Below, in pieces: positions 1-7,766 of a stretch of DNA of 64,000 nucleotides. Location of the stretch: the NCBI GenBank assembly GCA_014654775.1, contig JACVZW010000007.1:1-64000 (forward strand), written 5' to 3'. The translations under genes and the position numbers were made by a program. The notes under the pieces were generated by a model. The model did no database searches, was not told the origin of the DNA, and saw only the letters and a program-made list of their open reading frames with translations. The DNA is from Paracoccaceae bacterium. GTDB lineage: Bacteria > Pseudomonadota > Alphaproteobacteria > Rhodobacterales > Rhodobacteraceae. Numbering within the stretch: the stretch's first letter is position 1; each line of letters opens with the position of its first letter.

Positions 1-1625
1 GCCTCCCCGTTCAGCACGTCCTCCCCCACCCCCCCATCCAGCGTGTCCGCACCCTCCCCGCCCAGCAGGCTGTCATGTCCCGCCCCGCCGAAGATCCGGT
101 CGGGCCCGCTGCCCCCCCGCAGGGTGTCTGCTCCGGCGCCGCCTTCGAGGCCGCCCCCCGGGTTCACGGGCGGCTCCTCCTCTGGCGGCTCCTCCGGCGG
201 CTCCTCCTCCGGCGGCGGCTCCTCTGGCGGTTCGGACGGCGGCGCGAGAGACAGGCGATCCATCTCGCCAAAGACCATCCCCCGCAGCTCGGCCAGCGAC
301 AGGCCACGTCCGGTGGCGGTGCGGATCTCCAGCTCCTCCCCCCAAAAGCGCAGCACCGCCCCGGTCGCCGTCGGCGTCATGGTCAACTGCCCGGAATTGC
401 GAAAGAAGGCCCATCCCGTCAGATCGATGCGGTCCTGCGCCGGGTCGAAATCGGCGATCACGTCCCGCCGCCCATCCGCCCGCAGCACGAAGAGATCGGC
501 CCCCGCCCCGCCCTGCAGCACCTCCGACCCCGCCCCATCCAGAACGACATCCCGGCCCAGCCCCCCACTGCCCGCCACCACGCCCAGCCCGGCCAGCGAC
601 ACGGACAATTGCGTCAGCCCCGCCTCCGCCCCGGACAAGACCATGATCTGCAGCGCATCCCCCACCACCGCCGCCCGCAGCGCGGTGATCCCCTCCAGCG
701 TCAGATCCCCTCGGTCCGCCAGCGTCGCCAGATGCACCAGCCGCCCCTCGGGCAGCAGCGCCAGCAGCGACAGCCCGGCATCCGCCCCCGCCGCGATCAC
801 GAAGGTCCAGCCGCCATGCGCCACCGTCTCCAGCACCGTCACCCCGTCAAAGCGCGTCGCCAGCCCGTCCATCACATGGTCCACCGGGGTCAGCGCGCCC
901 CCCGGTCCGATCCGCAGCACCGTCAGGCTTGATGTGCCCGCCGCCGCCACGATCAGCCACTGCGCGCCAAAGGCCTCCACCACCCGCAGCGCCGTGGGCG
1001 TGTCGATCGGCAGCCCCTCCGCCACCCCCGCGCGCCCCACCCGCGCCAGCGCGCCCGAGGCCGACAGCGACAGCACCGCGATCCCATCCTCGCGCGCCGA
1101 GGCGGCAAAGACGAAGGCCGTCCCCCCCACCACCGCCCCGGCCAGCGCCGACACCCCCGCCAGCGGCAGGTCCCGCGTGTCCGGCACCGCGCCGCTGCGC
1201 GACAGCGCGCCCCCCGCGCCGATGCGGAAGGCCTCCACCCCGCCCCCGTCGCTGCGCGCCGCGACCAGCCAGTTCTGACCGCCCGCCGCAAGGGACATCA
1301 CCTCAACCGCCTGCCCCTGCAGGGCCGTTGTCGGCGCAAGAAACCCGCTGAAGGACCGCCCCGCCTCGATCCCTGTCGCGGCGATCAGGTCGGCAGGCAG
1401 GCTGCCTGCCATCCCCCCCACCTCCAGCGCCACCCGTCCCTGCTGGGCGGAACCCGTCACCGTGGCGCCCGCCGCCGTGACCGCCACGGTCACCGTCTCG
1501 TCCAGCACCGGATTGAACACCCGCAGCACCGGGGCCGCCCCACCGGACATCCCCATCTCTCCGCGCGTGAAAGTCTGCGCGAACCGCGCAGCAAGGGTCA
1601 CCCCGACCCGCAGGAATTCCAGCAT
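1..1625 (-). CDS. RTX calcium-binding (hemolysin-type) protein, C-terminus cut by window edge
   Basis: An open frame runs from an ATG at 1625 leftwards off the window edge, giving 541 visible residues. Residues 1 to about 370 contain repeated short beta-strand units with alternating V/L/A and glycine turns, suggestive of a beta-propeller-like region; this is an inference. A block with DVIADFDPAQDRIDLTG follows, typical of the segment next to RTX repeats in serralysin-like proteins. Then comes an acidic Pro/Glu linker (about 460-482) and classical nonapeptides of the form GGxGxDxLxGG, which bind Ca2+ in a parallel beta-roll. No N-terminal signal peptide is visible, as expected for type I secretion through a C-terminal signal that would lie outside the window. 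No secretion ABC/HlyD genes are next to it. The substrate or function beyond calcium binding cannot be told. Confidence 0.85.
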   Translation of the reverse strand, partial: MLEFLRVGVTLAARFAQTFTRGEMGMSGGAAPVLRVFNPVLDETVTVAVTAAGATVTGSAQQGRVALEVGGMAGSLPADLIAATGIEAGRSFSGFLAPTTALQGQAVEVMSLAAGGQNWLVAARSDGGGVEAFRIGAGGALSRSGAVPDTRDLPLAGVSALAGAVVGGTAFVFAASAREDGIAVLSLSASGALARVGRAGVAEGLPIDTPTALRVVEAFGAQWLIVAAAGTSSLTVLRIGPGGALTPVDHVMDGLATRFDGVTVLETVAHGGWTFVIAAGADAGLSLLALLPEGRLVHLATLADRGDLTLEGITALRAAVVGDALQIMVLSGAEAGLTQLSVSLAGLGVVAGSGGLGRDVVLDGAGSEVLQGGAGADLFVLRADGRRDVIADFDPAQDRIDLTGWAFFRNSGQLTMTPTATGAVLRFWGEELEIRTATGRGLSLAELRGMVFGEMDRLSLAPPSEPPEEPPPEEEPPEEPPEEEPPVNPGGGLEGGAGADTLRGGSGPDRIFGGAGHDSLLGGEGADTLDGGVGEDVLNGE

Positions 1626-1737
1626 AGCCTGACCCACCCAAGCCCAAAGCCAAGGGTCAGTCTGCCCATGCAGGGTTAGGGCTTTCTTCAGGAATTCGGG
1701 CAGGCTCCGGGCATTCCGCGCTCATTCGCCGGAAGGG

Positions 1738-2649
1738 TCACAATGTCGCCGCACCCTCGGCGGGGGTCACCTGCCGCCGCTTGATCACCGTCTCGCGCCA
1801 GGTGATGTAGCTGATTGCCCCGATGATCACCGCGCCTCCGACGATCACCCAAGGGTCCACCGCCTCGCCAAAGACTGCCGCCCCCAGCAGGGTGCCCCAG
1901 ATCAACTGCAGGAACGTCACCGGCTGCGTCACCGCCAATGGGGCCGCCCGGAAGGCCCGCGTCATGCAGTAATGCGCCGCCGTAGCAAAGGCCGCCACCA
2001 GCCCCAACCAGCCCAGCTGCACCATCGTCATCGGCACCCAGACCCAAAGCGCAAGCGGCAGCAGCCCCACCGTCACCGTCAGCGACAGCATCGCCACCAC
2101 CGTGCCTGCCGGGACGATCTGGCTCAACCGCTTGGCATAAAGATAGGAGGCCGCAAAGAACACCGCCGCGCCCAACTGCGCCAGATGGCCCTCGCCCACC
2201 TCGCGCAGGCCCGGCCGCAGGACGATCATCGCGCCCGCCAGCGCCACCAGCACCGCCGCGATCCGCCGCGCCGCCAAAGCCTCGCCGAAGAACAGCGCCG
2301 CCCCGATCGTCACCACCACCGGGTTCAGATAGCCGATGGCGATGACCTCGGCGATGGGCAGCCGCGCCATGGCATAGAACCACAGCACCACCGCCGCCGT
2401 ATGCACCAGCCCGCGCCACCCGAACAGCCGCGCCGCCCCCTCGGGCAGCCCGTTCCGCGCCACCGCCCAAAGGCTCGGCGCAAGGAACAAGACACCCCAA
2501 GCAAAGCGGACAAAGGCCGATTGCGCCGCCGGAAGCTCCGTCCCCAGATGCCGCACGATCCCGTTCACCGCGACGAAGCACAGCCCCGTCAACAGCATCC
2601 ATAGAACCCCTTCCACGGGGCGGCCCAGATCAGCGGCTTGCGTCGTCAT
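1738..2649 (-). CDS. EamA/DMT-superfamily permease
   Basis: This 303-residue protein has about ten hydrophobic segments and the internal duplication (two EamA halves, about 12-145 and 155-290) of drug/metabolite transporters. PVVVTIGAALFFGEAL in the first half and PVTFLQLIWGTLLGAAVFGE in the second are the matching EamA helix/acidic-turn signatures. It acts in the inner membrane, and the substrate is unknown. It starts 42 bases after the argO stop on the same strand, so it is probably the third gene of the ACT-argO operon. That makes an amino acid or related metabolite a plausible export substrate (inference). It is one of three DMT paralogues in the window. Confidence 0.85.
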   Translation of the reverse strand: MTTQAADLGRPVEGVLWMLLTGLCFVAVNGIVRHLGTELPAAQSAFVRFAWGVLFLAPSLWAVARNGLPEGAARLFGWRGLVHTAAVVLWFYAMARLPIAEVIAIGYLNPVVVTIGAALFFGEALAARRIAAVLVALAGAMIVLRPGLREVGEGHLAQLGAAVFFAASYLYAKRLSQIVPAGTVVAMLSLTVTVGLLPLALWVWVPMTMVQLGWLGLVAAFATAAHYCMTRAFRAAPLAVTQPVTFLQLIWGTLLGAAVFGEAVDPWVIVGGAVIIGAISYITWRETVIKRRQVTPAEGAATL

Positions 2650-2691
2650 CCGCCGACAGAACCCGATCCCGACGCCGCCCGCAAGGCCCGC

Positions 2692-3297
2692 TCAGGCCGT
2701 CAGCGCCAGCTTCGCCGCAATCGCCCACATGGTGCATCCCACCACCACCTCCAGCACGACCCAAGCCCGCGGTTTGGCAAAGACCGGCCCCAAAAGCCGC
2801 GCGCCAAAGCCCAGCGCGCTGAAGAACACCAGCGACCCCAGCGCCGCGCCTGTGCCAAAGGCTACGCCATGCGGCGCATATTGCGCGCTGATCGATCCCA
2901 GCAGCACCACTGTATCCAGATAGACATGCGGATTGGCCCAAGTCAGCACAAGGCAGGTCGCCAAGACCTGCCCCAAGGGCGCCGACCCGCCCGGCGCGGG
3001 CATCAGGGCCGCGCCGCCCCGCCATGCCGCGCGGAACCTCATCCCGCCATAAACCGCAAGAAAGGCCACGCCCCCCCACAGCATCACATCGGCCAGCCAC
3101 GGCACCGCGCCCGATACTAGGCCGAACCCTCCGACCCCCGCCGCGATCAGAATGGCATCCGACAGCGCGCAGGTCGCCACCACCGCCAGCACATGCTCGC
3201 GCCGGATGCCCTGCCGGAGCACAAAGGCATTCTGCGCCCCGATGGCCGCAATCAGGCTGATCGCCACCAGAAACCCAGCCCCCGCAACACTAAGCAT
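2692..3297 (-). CDS. argO: LysE/ArgO-family basic amino acid exporter
   Basis: A 201-residue inner-membrane protein with about six transmembrane segments. The N-terminal signature IGAQNAFVLRQGIRREHV is the hallmark of the LysE/ArgO family, which exports L-arginine and/or L-lysine and analogues such as canavanine. Length matches the family (about 200-230 residues). Its ATG at 3295-3297 overlaps the stop of the upstream ACT-domain gene (3290-3292) by 8 bases, indicating translational coupling. The divergent neighbour at 3802 is an ArgP/LysG-type LysR regulator, the classical partner that activates this exporter when arginine or lysine accumulates. The choice between lysine and arginine cannot be made from sequence alone. 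Confidence 0.9.
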   Translation of the reverse strand: MLSVAGAGFLVAISLIAAIGAQNAFVLRQGIRREHVLAVVATCALSDAILIAAGVGGFGLVSGAVPWLADVMLWGGVAFLAVYGGMRFRAAWRGGAALMPAPGGSAPLGQVLATCLVLTWANPHVYLDTVVLLGSISAQYAPHGVAFGTGAALGSLVFFSALGFGARLLGPVFAKPRAWVVLEVVVGCTMWAIAAKLALTA

Positions 3298-3673
3298 GGC
3301 TCAGCCGCTCCAGCGCCGCCATGGCATCGAAACGCCGCTCCCACTGGACGAAAAGGTGGTCATGGTGAAAACCCGCCACCACGTTACAGCTGATCCCGTC
3401 CGCCGCCAGCGCCGCCGAAAAGGCCGCCGTCAACCCGACCGCCGCAAGATCGCTGTGGATGGTCAGGCTGATCCGCGCCCACCCCTCGGACACCAGCCCT
3501 GCGCGCGCCAACGCCTCCAGCGGGGCCACGACCGTCAGCCCTTCCTCCTCGGCCACCGTGGCGAAGGGCGCGAAAGGCATCGCGCCCCCCGGCCACAGCG
3601 CAAAGCCATAGGCCGCCGCGTGCAGCACCGGCTCCATCCCCCGCAACAGCCGCGCCAAATCCTGTTCCGCCAT
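3290..3673 (-). CDS. ACT-domain amino-acid-binding protein
   Basis: A small soluble protein of 127 residues whose C-terminal half (IHSDLAAVGLTAAFSAALAADGISCNVVAGFHHDHLFV) matches the tandem ACT_3/ACT_7 family of presumed amino-acid sensors. The HDHLF motif near residue 105 is characteristic. I chose the ATG at 3673 over an in-frame ATG at 3721, because the extra 16 residues are Arg/Gly-rich and unlike the family. It is the first gene of the operon with argO, overlapping it by 8 bases. A role in sensing or buffering the amino acid exported by ArgO is an inference from this linkage; no catalytic residues are recognised. Confidence 0.8.
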   Translation of the reverse strand: MAEQDLARLLRGMEPVLHAAAYGFALWPGGAMPFAPFATVAEEEGLTVVAPLEALARAGLVSEGWARISLTIHSDLAAVGLTAAFSAALAADGISCNVVAGFHHDHLFVQWERRFDAMAALERLSHA

Positions 3674-3737
3674 CTTCCGTCCCCGCCGCCGATCCCGACC
3701 ACCTTCCGCAGTCCATCGCAAAAGGCCGACACCGCGC

Positions 3738-3766
3738 TTGACCTATCGGCCAGAACCGGAACAATC
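3738..3766 (+). promoter_or_regulatory. Candidate promoter of argP-like gene
   Basis: TTGACC (3738-3743), 17 bases, then ACAATC (3761-3766) gives a moderate sigma-70-like promoter pointing to the regulator at 3802. It lies in the 128-base divergent region between the regulator and the ACT-argO operon. A start about 7 bases after the -10 would leave a leader of about 30 bases. Confidence 0.35.
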
Positions 3767-3788
3767 TAGTTAAACTTCCTGCATCCAG

Positions 3789-3803
3789 ATTAGAAGCTCT
3801 AAT
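3789..3803. promoter_or_regulatory. Perfect palindrome overlapping the argP start codon (candidate operator)
   Basis: ATTAGA-AGC-TCTAAT is a perfect 6+6 inverted repeat whose last two bases are part of the ATG of the LysR gene (3802-3804). The region is otherwise GC-rich, so the AT-rich palindrome stands out. LysR regulators bind inverted repeats with a T-N11-A core in divergent promoters; here T3790 to A3802 fits that spacing. Autorepression is an inference. Confidence 0.5.
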
Positions 3804-4689
3804 GCTCGATCCCGCCCAGCTTGCCGCCCTCGCCGCCATCCATCGCCGCGGCTCCTTCGAACGGGCGGCGGCGGAACTCCATGTCACCCCCTCCGCCCTG
3901 TCCCAACGCCTCAAGGCGCTGGAGGAACGCATCGGCACCCTCCTCATCCGACGCGGCACGCCCTGCACCGCCACCGAAACCGGCCTCCGCCTCATCCGCC
4001 ACCATGACGAGGTGGTGCTGCTGGAACATTCCCTCGCCGCCGATCTGCCCGGCATCGCCCCCGGCCCTGCCACCCTGCGTATCGCGGTCAATGCCGACAG
4101 CCTCGCCACATGGGTCATCCCCGCCCTCGCCGCCACGCCGGGCTTCCTCTACGACATCGTCATCGATGATCAGGACGTCTCGCAGGACTGGCTCCGCCGG
4201 GGCGAGGTGGCGGGGGCCATCACCTCGCATCCCGGCCCCTTGCAGGGGTGCGAAACCCTGCCCTTGGGCGCGCTGCGCTACCGCGCCACGGCCTCGCCCG
4301 CCTTCGTCGCGCGCTGGATGCCCCACGGCCCAACGGCCGAGGCGCTTGCCATCGCCCCGGCCCTCACCTTCTCCGACAAGGACCGTTTGCAGCACCACTG
4401 GGTCGACCGCCTCACCGGCGGGCAGGCCAGCCGCGCGGGCTTTCCCTCGCACCACCTCGCCTCCTCGCATGGCTTTGTCGAGGCCTGCCGCGCCGGCCTC
4501 GGCTGGTGCCTCAATCCCGAACCGCTGATCACCGCCGCACTGGCCGACGGATCGCTCCGCGACCTCGCCCCCGACCACCCGCTTGACGTGGCGCTGCACT
4601 GGCAGTTCGCCCGCCTCACCGCACCCGCCACCGCGCCCCTCACCCGCGCCCTGCAGGCCGCCGCCCGCCGCACCCTGCGTCAGCCGTGA
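3802..4689 (+). CDS. argP: ArgP/LysG-type LysR regulator of amino acid export
   Basis: A 295-residue LysR protein. The helix-turn-helix is at about 16-50 (RGSFERAAAELHVTPSALSQRLKALEERIG) and the effector domain fills about 75-280. Short LysR proteins of this type beginning with LDPAQLAALAAI..RGSFERAA are the ArgP/LysG (IciA) subfamily, which bind arginine or lysine and activate argO/lysE. The divergent position to argO supports this strongly. No clear Shine-Dalgarno precedes the ATG; instead a perfect palindrome overlaps it, so translation or transcription may be autoregulated. The 3' end overlaps the convergent gene (4680-5246) by 10 bases. Confidence 0.88.
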   Translation: MLDPAQLAALAAIHRRGSFERAAAELHVTPSALSQRLKALEERIGTLLIRRGTPCTATETGLRLIRHHDEVVLLEHSLAADLPGIAPGPATLRIAVNADSLATWVIPALAATPGFLYDIVIDDQDVSQDWLRRGEVAGAITSHPGPLQGCETLPLGALRYRATASPAFVARWMPHGPTAEALAIAPALTFSDKDRLQHHWVDRLTGGQASRAGFPSHHLASSHGFVEACRAGLGWCLNPEPLITAALADGSLRDLAPDHPLDVALHWQFARLTAPATAPLTRALQAAARRTLRQP

Positions 4690-5246
4690 CGCAGCGCCCG
4701 AAAGAACAGCATCACAGCCACCAGCACCAGCACCATCCCGGCCATATCGGCCGCGACAAGATCAACGAAGGCCGCCGCGCGCTCCCAGCCTTCCAGCCCC
4801 CCGCAGCAAGGCCCGAACATCACGCGTGGCAGATTGCCCAGCACGGACCCAAGCAGCCCGACCGCAACCAGAACCTTCCAGTTCGCCGCACATCCCACCC
4901 CGCGCGCATCAAGCCCCGCCAGCCGGAACAGATCAAAGGCCAGCGGCACCGCAATCAGCTTGACCAGCAGCAAGGCAAACACCAAAGGCTGCAACACCAA
5001 CGCGCCTGCCAGCATCAATCCCGACAGGATGACCGCCGGAAAGACCAGAGCGACCGCCCGCCAGCCATACATCCACGCCGCAATCACGACGACGCCATGC
5101 GGCAGCAGCACGGCATGCGGATGCGGTGCGAAATGTCTGTCCAGATACGCCAGATGGTGAAGCCCATCGCACAGGAAAACGGCCATAAGCATCGCCCCAG
5201 AGACTGCGGCGAAGTTAAGCGCTCCCGGCGCTGATTGCAGTCGCAT
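4680..5246 (-). CDS. Hypothetical multi-pass membrane protein
   Basis: A 188-residue protein I do not recognise at family level. It contains about five hydrophobic helices (about 10-26, 45-62, 64-92, 122-140, 160-182), the first preceded by a short N-terminus with a single Arg. A CC pair and an Arg lie in the loop NLPRVMFGPCCGG. The pattern resembles the small MASE-like or unknown integral membrane proteins common in Rhodobacteraceae, but no motif fixes a role. Its last codons overlap the 3' end of argP (convergent, 10 bases), so the two mRNAs share complementary ends. There is no operon partner; the next minus-strand gene ends at 5297. Confidence 0.65.
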   Translation of the reverse strand: MRLQSAPGALNFAAVSGAMLMAVFLCDGLHHLAYLDRHFAPHPHAVLLPHGVVVIAAWMYGWRAVALVFPAVILSGLMLAGALVLQPLVFALLLVKLIAVPLAFDLFRLAGLDARGVGCAANWKVLVAVGLLGSVLGNLPRVMFGPCCGGLEGWERAAAFVDLVAADMAGMVLVLVAVMLFFRALRHG

Positions 5247-5296
5247 CCGTCCCTCCCGAAGGTGACCCCTTCAGCCTTGCGCCGTCACGCCCCGTC

Positions 5297-5614
5297 TCAG
5301 TCGGGCAGCACATAATGGCCGGCCCGCGTATCCGGCGCATGGGCAACAAGGCCACGCTCAACGAGGCTTTTCAAGGCACGATGATAGGTCGCCTGCGGAA
5401 TGGCGGCAGCCAGAGGGTGATTGCGGATCGCCTCCGACCGGGCCTTCTTGGGCGACCCGCTCGACACTTCGTTGATCGCATAAAGCACATCCCGCTCATT
5501 CGGCGAGAGGTCGACAAGACCAAGGGACTTTTCCATGTCGAAAAGCAATGCCCGCAATTGCGCGACGCTCTTGATATTCACCACAACCCTGCCGTCCCGT
5601 AACTGCCGCCGCAA
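5297..5614 (-). CDS. Small winged-helix DNA-binding protein
   Basis: Up to 105 residues. The segment LSPNERDVLYAINEVSSG..KKARSEAIRNHPLAAAIPQATYHRALKSLVERGLVAHAP.....HYVL has the helix-turn-helix and beta-wing layout of MarR-like winged-helix proteins, with the recognition helix around PQATYHRALKSL. The farthest start is a TTG at 5614. GTG codons around residues 11-12 and an ATG at residue 27 (about 5536) are alternatives, and none has a strong Shine-Dalgarno. Three GGTAT repeats lie just upstream and may be its own operator. The target and ligand are unknown. Confidence 0.65.
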   Translation of the reverse strand: MRRQLRDGRVVVNIKSVAQLRALLFDMEKSLGLVDLSPNERDVLYAINEVSSGSPKKARSEAIRNHPLAAAIPQATYHRALKSLVERGLVAHAPDTRAGHYVLPD

Positions 5615-5622
5615 AAGGGGTC

Positions 5623-5648
5623 ATACCTTCGTATACCTTAACCATACC
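5623..5648 (-). promoter_or_regulatory. Three phased GGTAT direct repeats (candidate operator)
   Basis: ATACC occurs at 5623-5627, 5633-5637 and 5644-5648 (GGTAT on the minus strand). The spacing is 10 and 11 bases, close to one helical turn. The site lies directly upstream of the small winged-helix gene. Autoregulation is inferred. Confidence 0.35.
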
Positions 5649-5857
5649 CCGCCCGCCTCGCAACGATTACGTTCCACGGGCCGGGCGGCCATCCCAATTC
5701 CGCACGGATTTTCATCACAGACTTGACTTTTCGCCCGGAATGACGCAACCTTTACGTGTGAGGTGTTCCAGCCATTCGCCTTTTGGTCACCCACGGGACT
5801 AGCGCCATAGCCCCCCGTCCTGTGCCCGTGACCCTTCGTTCCGGTCCATCCTGCGCT

Positions 5858-6370
5858 ATGAGCCCTGCCCTGTCCGACCAACACGCCATGTTGTCCGATG
5901 CCCCGCCCGCCGCCGCCCTTCCCGGCGCCAGTCCCGGCGCGACGGCAGCGCCCGCGCGGATCGTGGCCTTCTGCAGCCTGCCGGGCAGCCCGCTCGACCC
6001 GCTGCTTGACTGGCTCCGGGGCCGCGGGGCGCAGCTTGCGCCCATGCCGATCCGCAGCCTGCCGCTCGAATGGTTCGACCGCTACGCCAGCAGCTTCGAC
6101 GCCGCGCTCATCGATGCCGATTTCCTCGGCGACGAAGGCGCGATGATCGATTTCGGCCTGCGCCTGCGCCGCTTCGCCCCTGACCTGCCGATCATCGTGA
6201 TCTCCTCCCGCGTGGCGCAGTCGGACTATTCCACCGAACGCATGGCGATCTGCGATGTCACGCTGCGCGCCCCCCTCACCGCCACCGCCCTGATCGAGGC
6301 GCTCGCCGTGGCCGTCACCAATCACGATCGCTGGCACGAGGCGCGCTTCGGCCGCATGCAGTCCCGCTAA
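5858..6370 (+). CDS. Degenerate stand-alone receiver-like protein
   Basis: About 170 residues. After a Pro/Ala-rich N-terminus of about 35 residues comes a CheY-like alpha/beta fold: ARIVAFCSL, FDAALIDADFLGDEG, DLPIIVISSR, CDVTLRAPLTATALIEAL. The Asp of LIDAD sits at the phosphoacceptor position. The acidic pair normally at the end of strand 1 is replaced by Cys/Ser (FCSLPG), and the usual Lys-Pro after strand 5 is RAP. It is therefore a pseudo-receiver that probably does not accept phosphate in the usual way. The start is uncertain: ATG 5858 is chosen, with ATG 5888 and a TTG at 5783 possible. The gene is monocistronic, convergent to yebC, and has no output domain. Confidence 0.6.
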   Translation: MSPALSDQHAMLSDAPPAAALPGASPGATAAPARIVAFCSLPGSPLDPLLDWLRGRGAQLAPMPIRSLPLEWFDRYASSFDAALIDADFLGDEGAMIDFGLRLRRFAPDLPIIVISSRVAQSDYSTERMAICDVTLRAPLTATALIEALAVAVTNHDRWHEARFGRMQSR

Positions 6371-6384
6371 GGCGCAAAAGGAAA

Positions 6385-6406
6385 GGGCGGCCCCGCAGGA
6401 CCGCCC
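6385..6406. terminator. Hairpin between convergent receiver-like gene and yebC
   Basis: GGGCGG-c-CC, loop CGCA, GG-a-CCGCCC forms a GC-rich stem in the 59-base convergent gap. No long T-run follows. It probably ends both transcripts. Confidence 0.55.
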
Positions 6407-6429
6407 CCCTGTTCCTCGCGCCGAAACGG

Positions 6430-7173
6430 TCAGCCCAGCTGCGCCGCCACCGCATCGGGGATGTCGAAATTATGCGTCACCGTCTGCACGTCGTCATCCT
6501 CCTCCAGCATGTCGATCAGCTTCAACAGCTTCTGCGCCGTGTCCAGATCAACCTCGGTCCGCGTCTGCGGCCGCCAGATCAGCTTCGACTCCGTCGATTC
6601 CCCCAGACCCTTCTCCAGCGCATCGGACACATCCGACAGCGCCTCGACGCTGCAATAGATCCAGTGGCCCTCCTCGTCGGATTCGACGTCATCCGCCCCG
6701 GCATCCAGCGCGGCCATCATCACGTCATCCGACGACCCGGCGCCAGCGGGGTAGGAAATCTCGCCCACCCGGTCGAAGCCATGGCTCACCGATCCGGTCT
6801 GGCCAAGGTTGCCGCCGCATTTGGTGAAATAGGACCGCACGTTTGACGCGGTCCGGTTCAGGTTGTCGGTCATCGCCTCGACGATGATCGCGATGCCGTT
6901 CGGGCCATAACCCTCATAGCGGATTTCCGTGTAATCCGCCGCATCGCCGCCCTGCGATTTCTTGATCGCGCGCTCGATCACGTCCTTGGGCATCGACACC
7001 GCCTTGGCGGCCTTCACGGCCAGACGCAGACGCGGGTTCTTCTCCGGGTCCGGGTCGCCCATCTTGGCCGAGACGGTGATCTCCTTCGCCAGTTTGGAAA
7101 ACATCTTCGAGCGGATCGCATCCTGCTTGCCCTTGCGGTGCTGGATGTTCGCCCATTTCGAATGGCCTGCCAT
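6430..7173 (-). CDS. yebC: YebC/PmpR-family protein (translation/transcription factor)
   Basis: A 247-residue protein starting [18 protein letters not shown], the invariant N-terminus of the YebC family. All three family domains are present, with signatures [49 protein letters not shown] and an acidic C-terminal domain with [13 protein letters not shown]. Members were described as DNA-binding regulators (PmpR), and recent work links the family to ribosome rescue at proline-rich stretches. Length is normal for the family. An in-frame upstream extension is rejected because the family always starts at this Met. The gene is monocistronic, ending at a hairpin shared with the convergent gene. Confidence 0.95.
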   Translation of the reverse strand: MAGHSKWANIQHRKGKQDAIRSKMFSKLAKEITVSAKMGDPDPEKNPRLRLAVKAAKAVSMPKDVIERAIKKSQGGDAADYTEIRYEGYGPNGIAIIVEAMTDNLNRTASNVRSYFTKCGGNLGQTGSVSHGFDRVGEISYPAGAGSSDDVMMAALDAGADDVESDEEGHWIYCSVEALSDVSDALEKGLGESTESKLIWRPQTRTEVDLDTAQKLLKLIDMLEEDDDVQTVTHNFDIPDAVAAQLG

Positions 7174-7304
7174 GACCCTTGCTCCGATATCCCTGCGGGG
7201 TGATGGCGTCCTATACACAAGGCATGCGGGGAACGGCAACCCCGTGCGCCATGTCTGCGTCCCGTCAGGGGGAAGGCAAGAACCAATCCTTCCTGCGCCA
7301 AAGC

Positions 7305-7374
7305 GTAGGATGGGCAATATTGCCCATCCTACCCACAGGCCCCTGCGTAGGATGGGCAATCCTGCCCATCCGAC
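7305..7374. repeat. REP-like palindrome pair
   Basis: There are two 28-base units at 7305-7332 and 7347-7374. The first is a perfect palindrome with half-site GTAGGATGGGCAAT. The second has the same left half and a right half ending CATCCGAC, with a few mismatches. They lie in the 208-base gap between the yebC start and the stop of the downstream minus-strand lipoprotein gene. The same unit recurs at 22565, and related units at 29120-29220 and 31826-31889. The structure resembles REP/BIME elements. Confidence 0.8.
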
Positions 7375-7381
7375 ACAGCGA

Positions 7382-7744
7382 TCATTTCACCGGCGGCGGC
7401 GACACGAACTCCCATGTCCGCCCGCCGCCCGAAATCTCCACCCGCGCCATCGGCGGCACCACGCCCTCGGCGCCCAGCGCCTGCGTCAGCCCGCTCCAGA
7501 ATTGGCGCAAAAGGTTGGGCTTCTCCACCACCGTCACCCGGTAGTCATAGCCCGGCCCGCAGGGCTCCAGCCGTCCGGCACCGCCTGCCGCCGCCCAATC
7601 CGCCCGGCAGACCGTGCCATCCCCCAGCGTCAGCGTCAGCACCTCCGTCGACAGCCGCGCCGCCTGCGGCACCGGCGGCTGCGTCAGCCCCGCACAGCCC
7701 GCCAGCCCGAAAAGCCCCAACGCCAGAACCGCCAAACGCATCAC
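7382..7744 (-). CDS. Small putative lipoprotein
   Basis: A 120-residue protein with a signal peptide ending in a lipobox (GLFGLAGC, Cys about 17), so it is expected to be lipidated. The residue after Cys is Ala, compatible with outer-membrane sorting. The mature part is about 100 residues with two further Cys ([26 protein letters not shown]) that could form a disulfide, and it ends in a beta-rich segment [16 protein letters not shown] do not recognise a family; the pattern is common in Rhodobacteraceae genomes as a hypothetical lipoprotein. It sits 22 bases upstream of nothing on its own strand except the SLC13 gene start far away, so it appears monocistronic. Confidence 0.7.
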   Translation of the reverse strand: MMRLAVLALGLFGLAGCAGLTQPPVPQAARLSTEVLTLTLGDGTVCRADWAAAGGAGRLEPCGPGYDYRVTVVEKPNLLRQFWSGLTQALGAEGVVPPMARVEISGGGRTWEFVSPPPVK

Positions 7745-7766
7745 GCACCCCTCTCACATAGGCCCG

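Noticed and set aside
43-1351. Gly/Ser- and Pro-rich open frames on the plus strand
   Set aside because: They are antisense to the RTX gene; their Gly/Ser repeats are the complement of the Pro/Glu hinge codons, and the minus-strand frame carries clear RTX nonapeptides.
3384-4136. Long minus-strand frame opposite the ArgP gene
   Set aside because: It crosses the divergent promoter region and lacks any recognisable domain; the plus-strand LysR motifs are intact.
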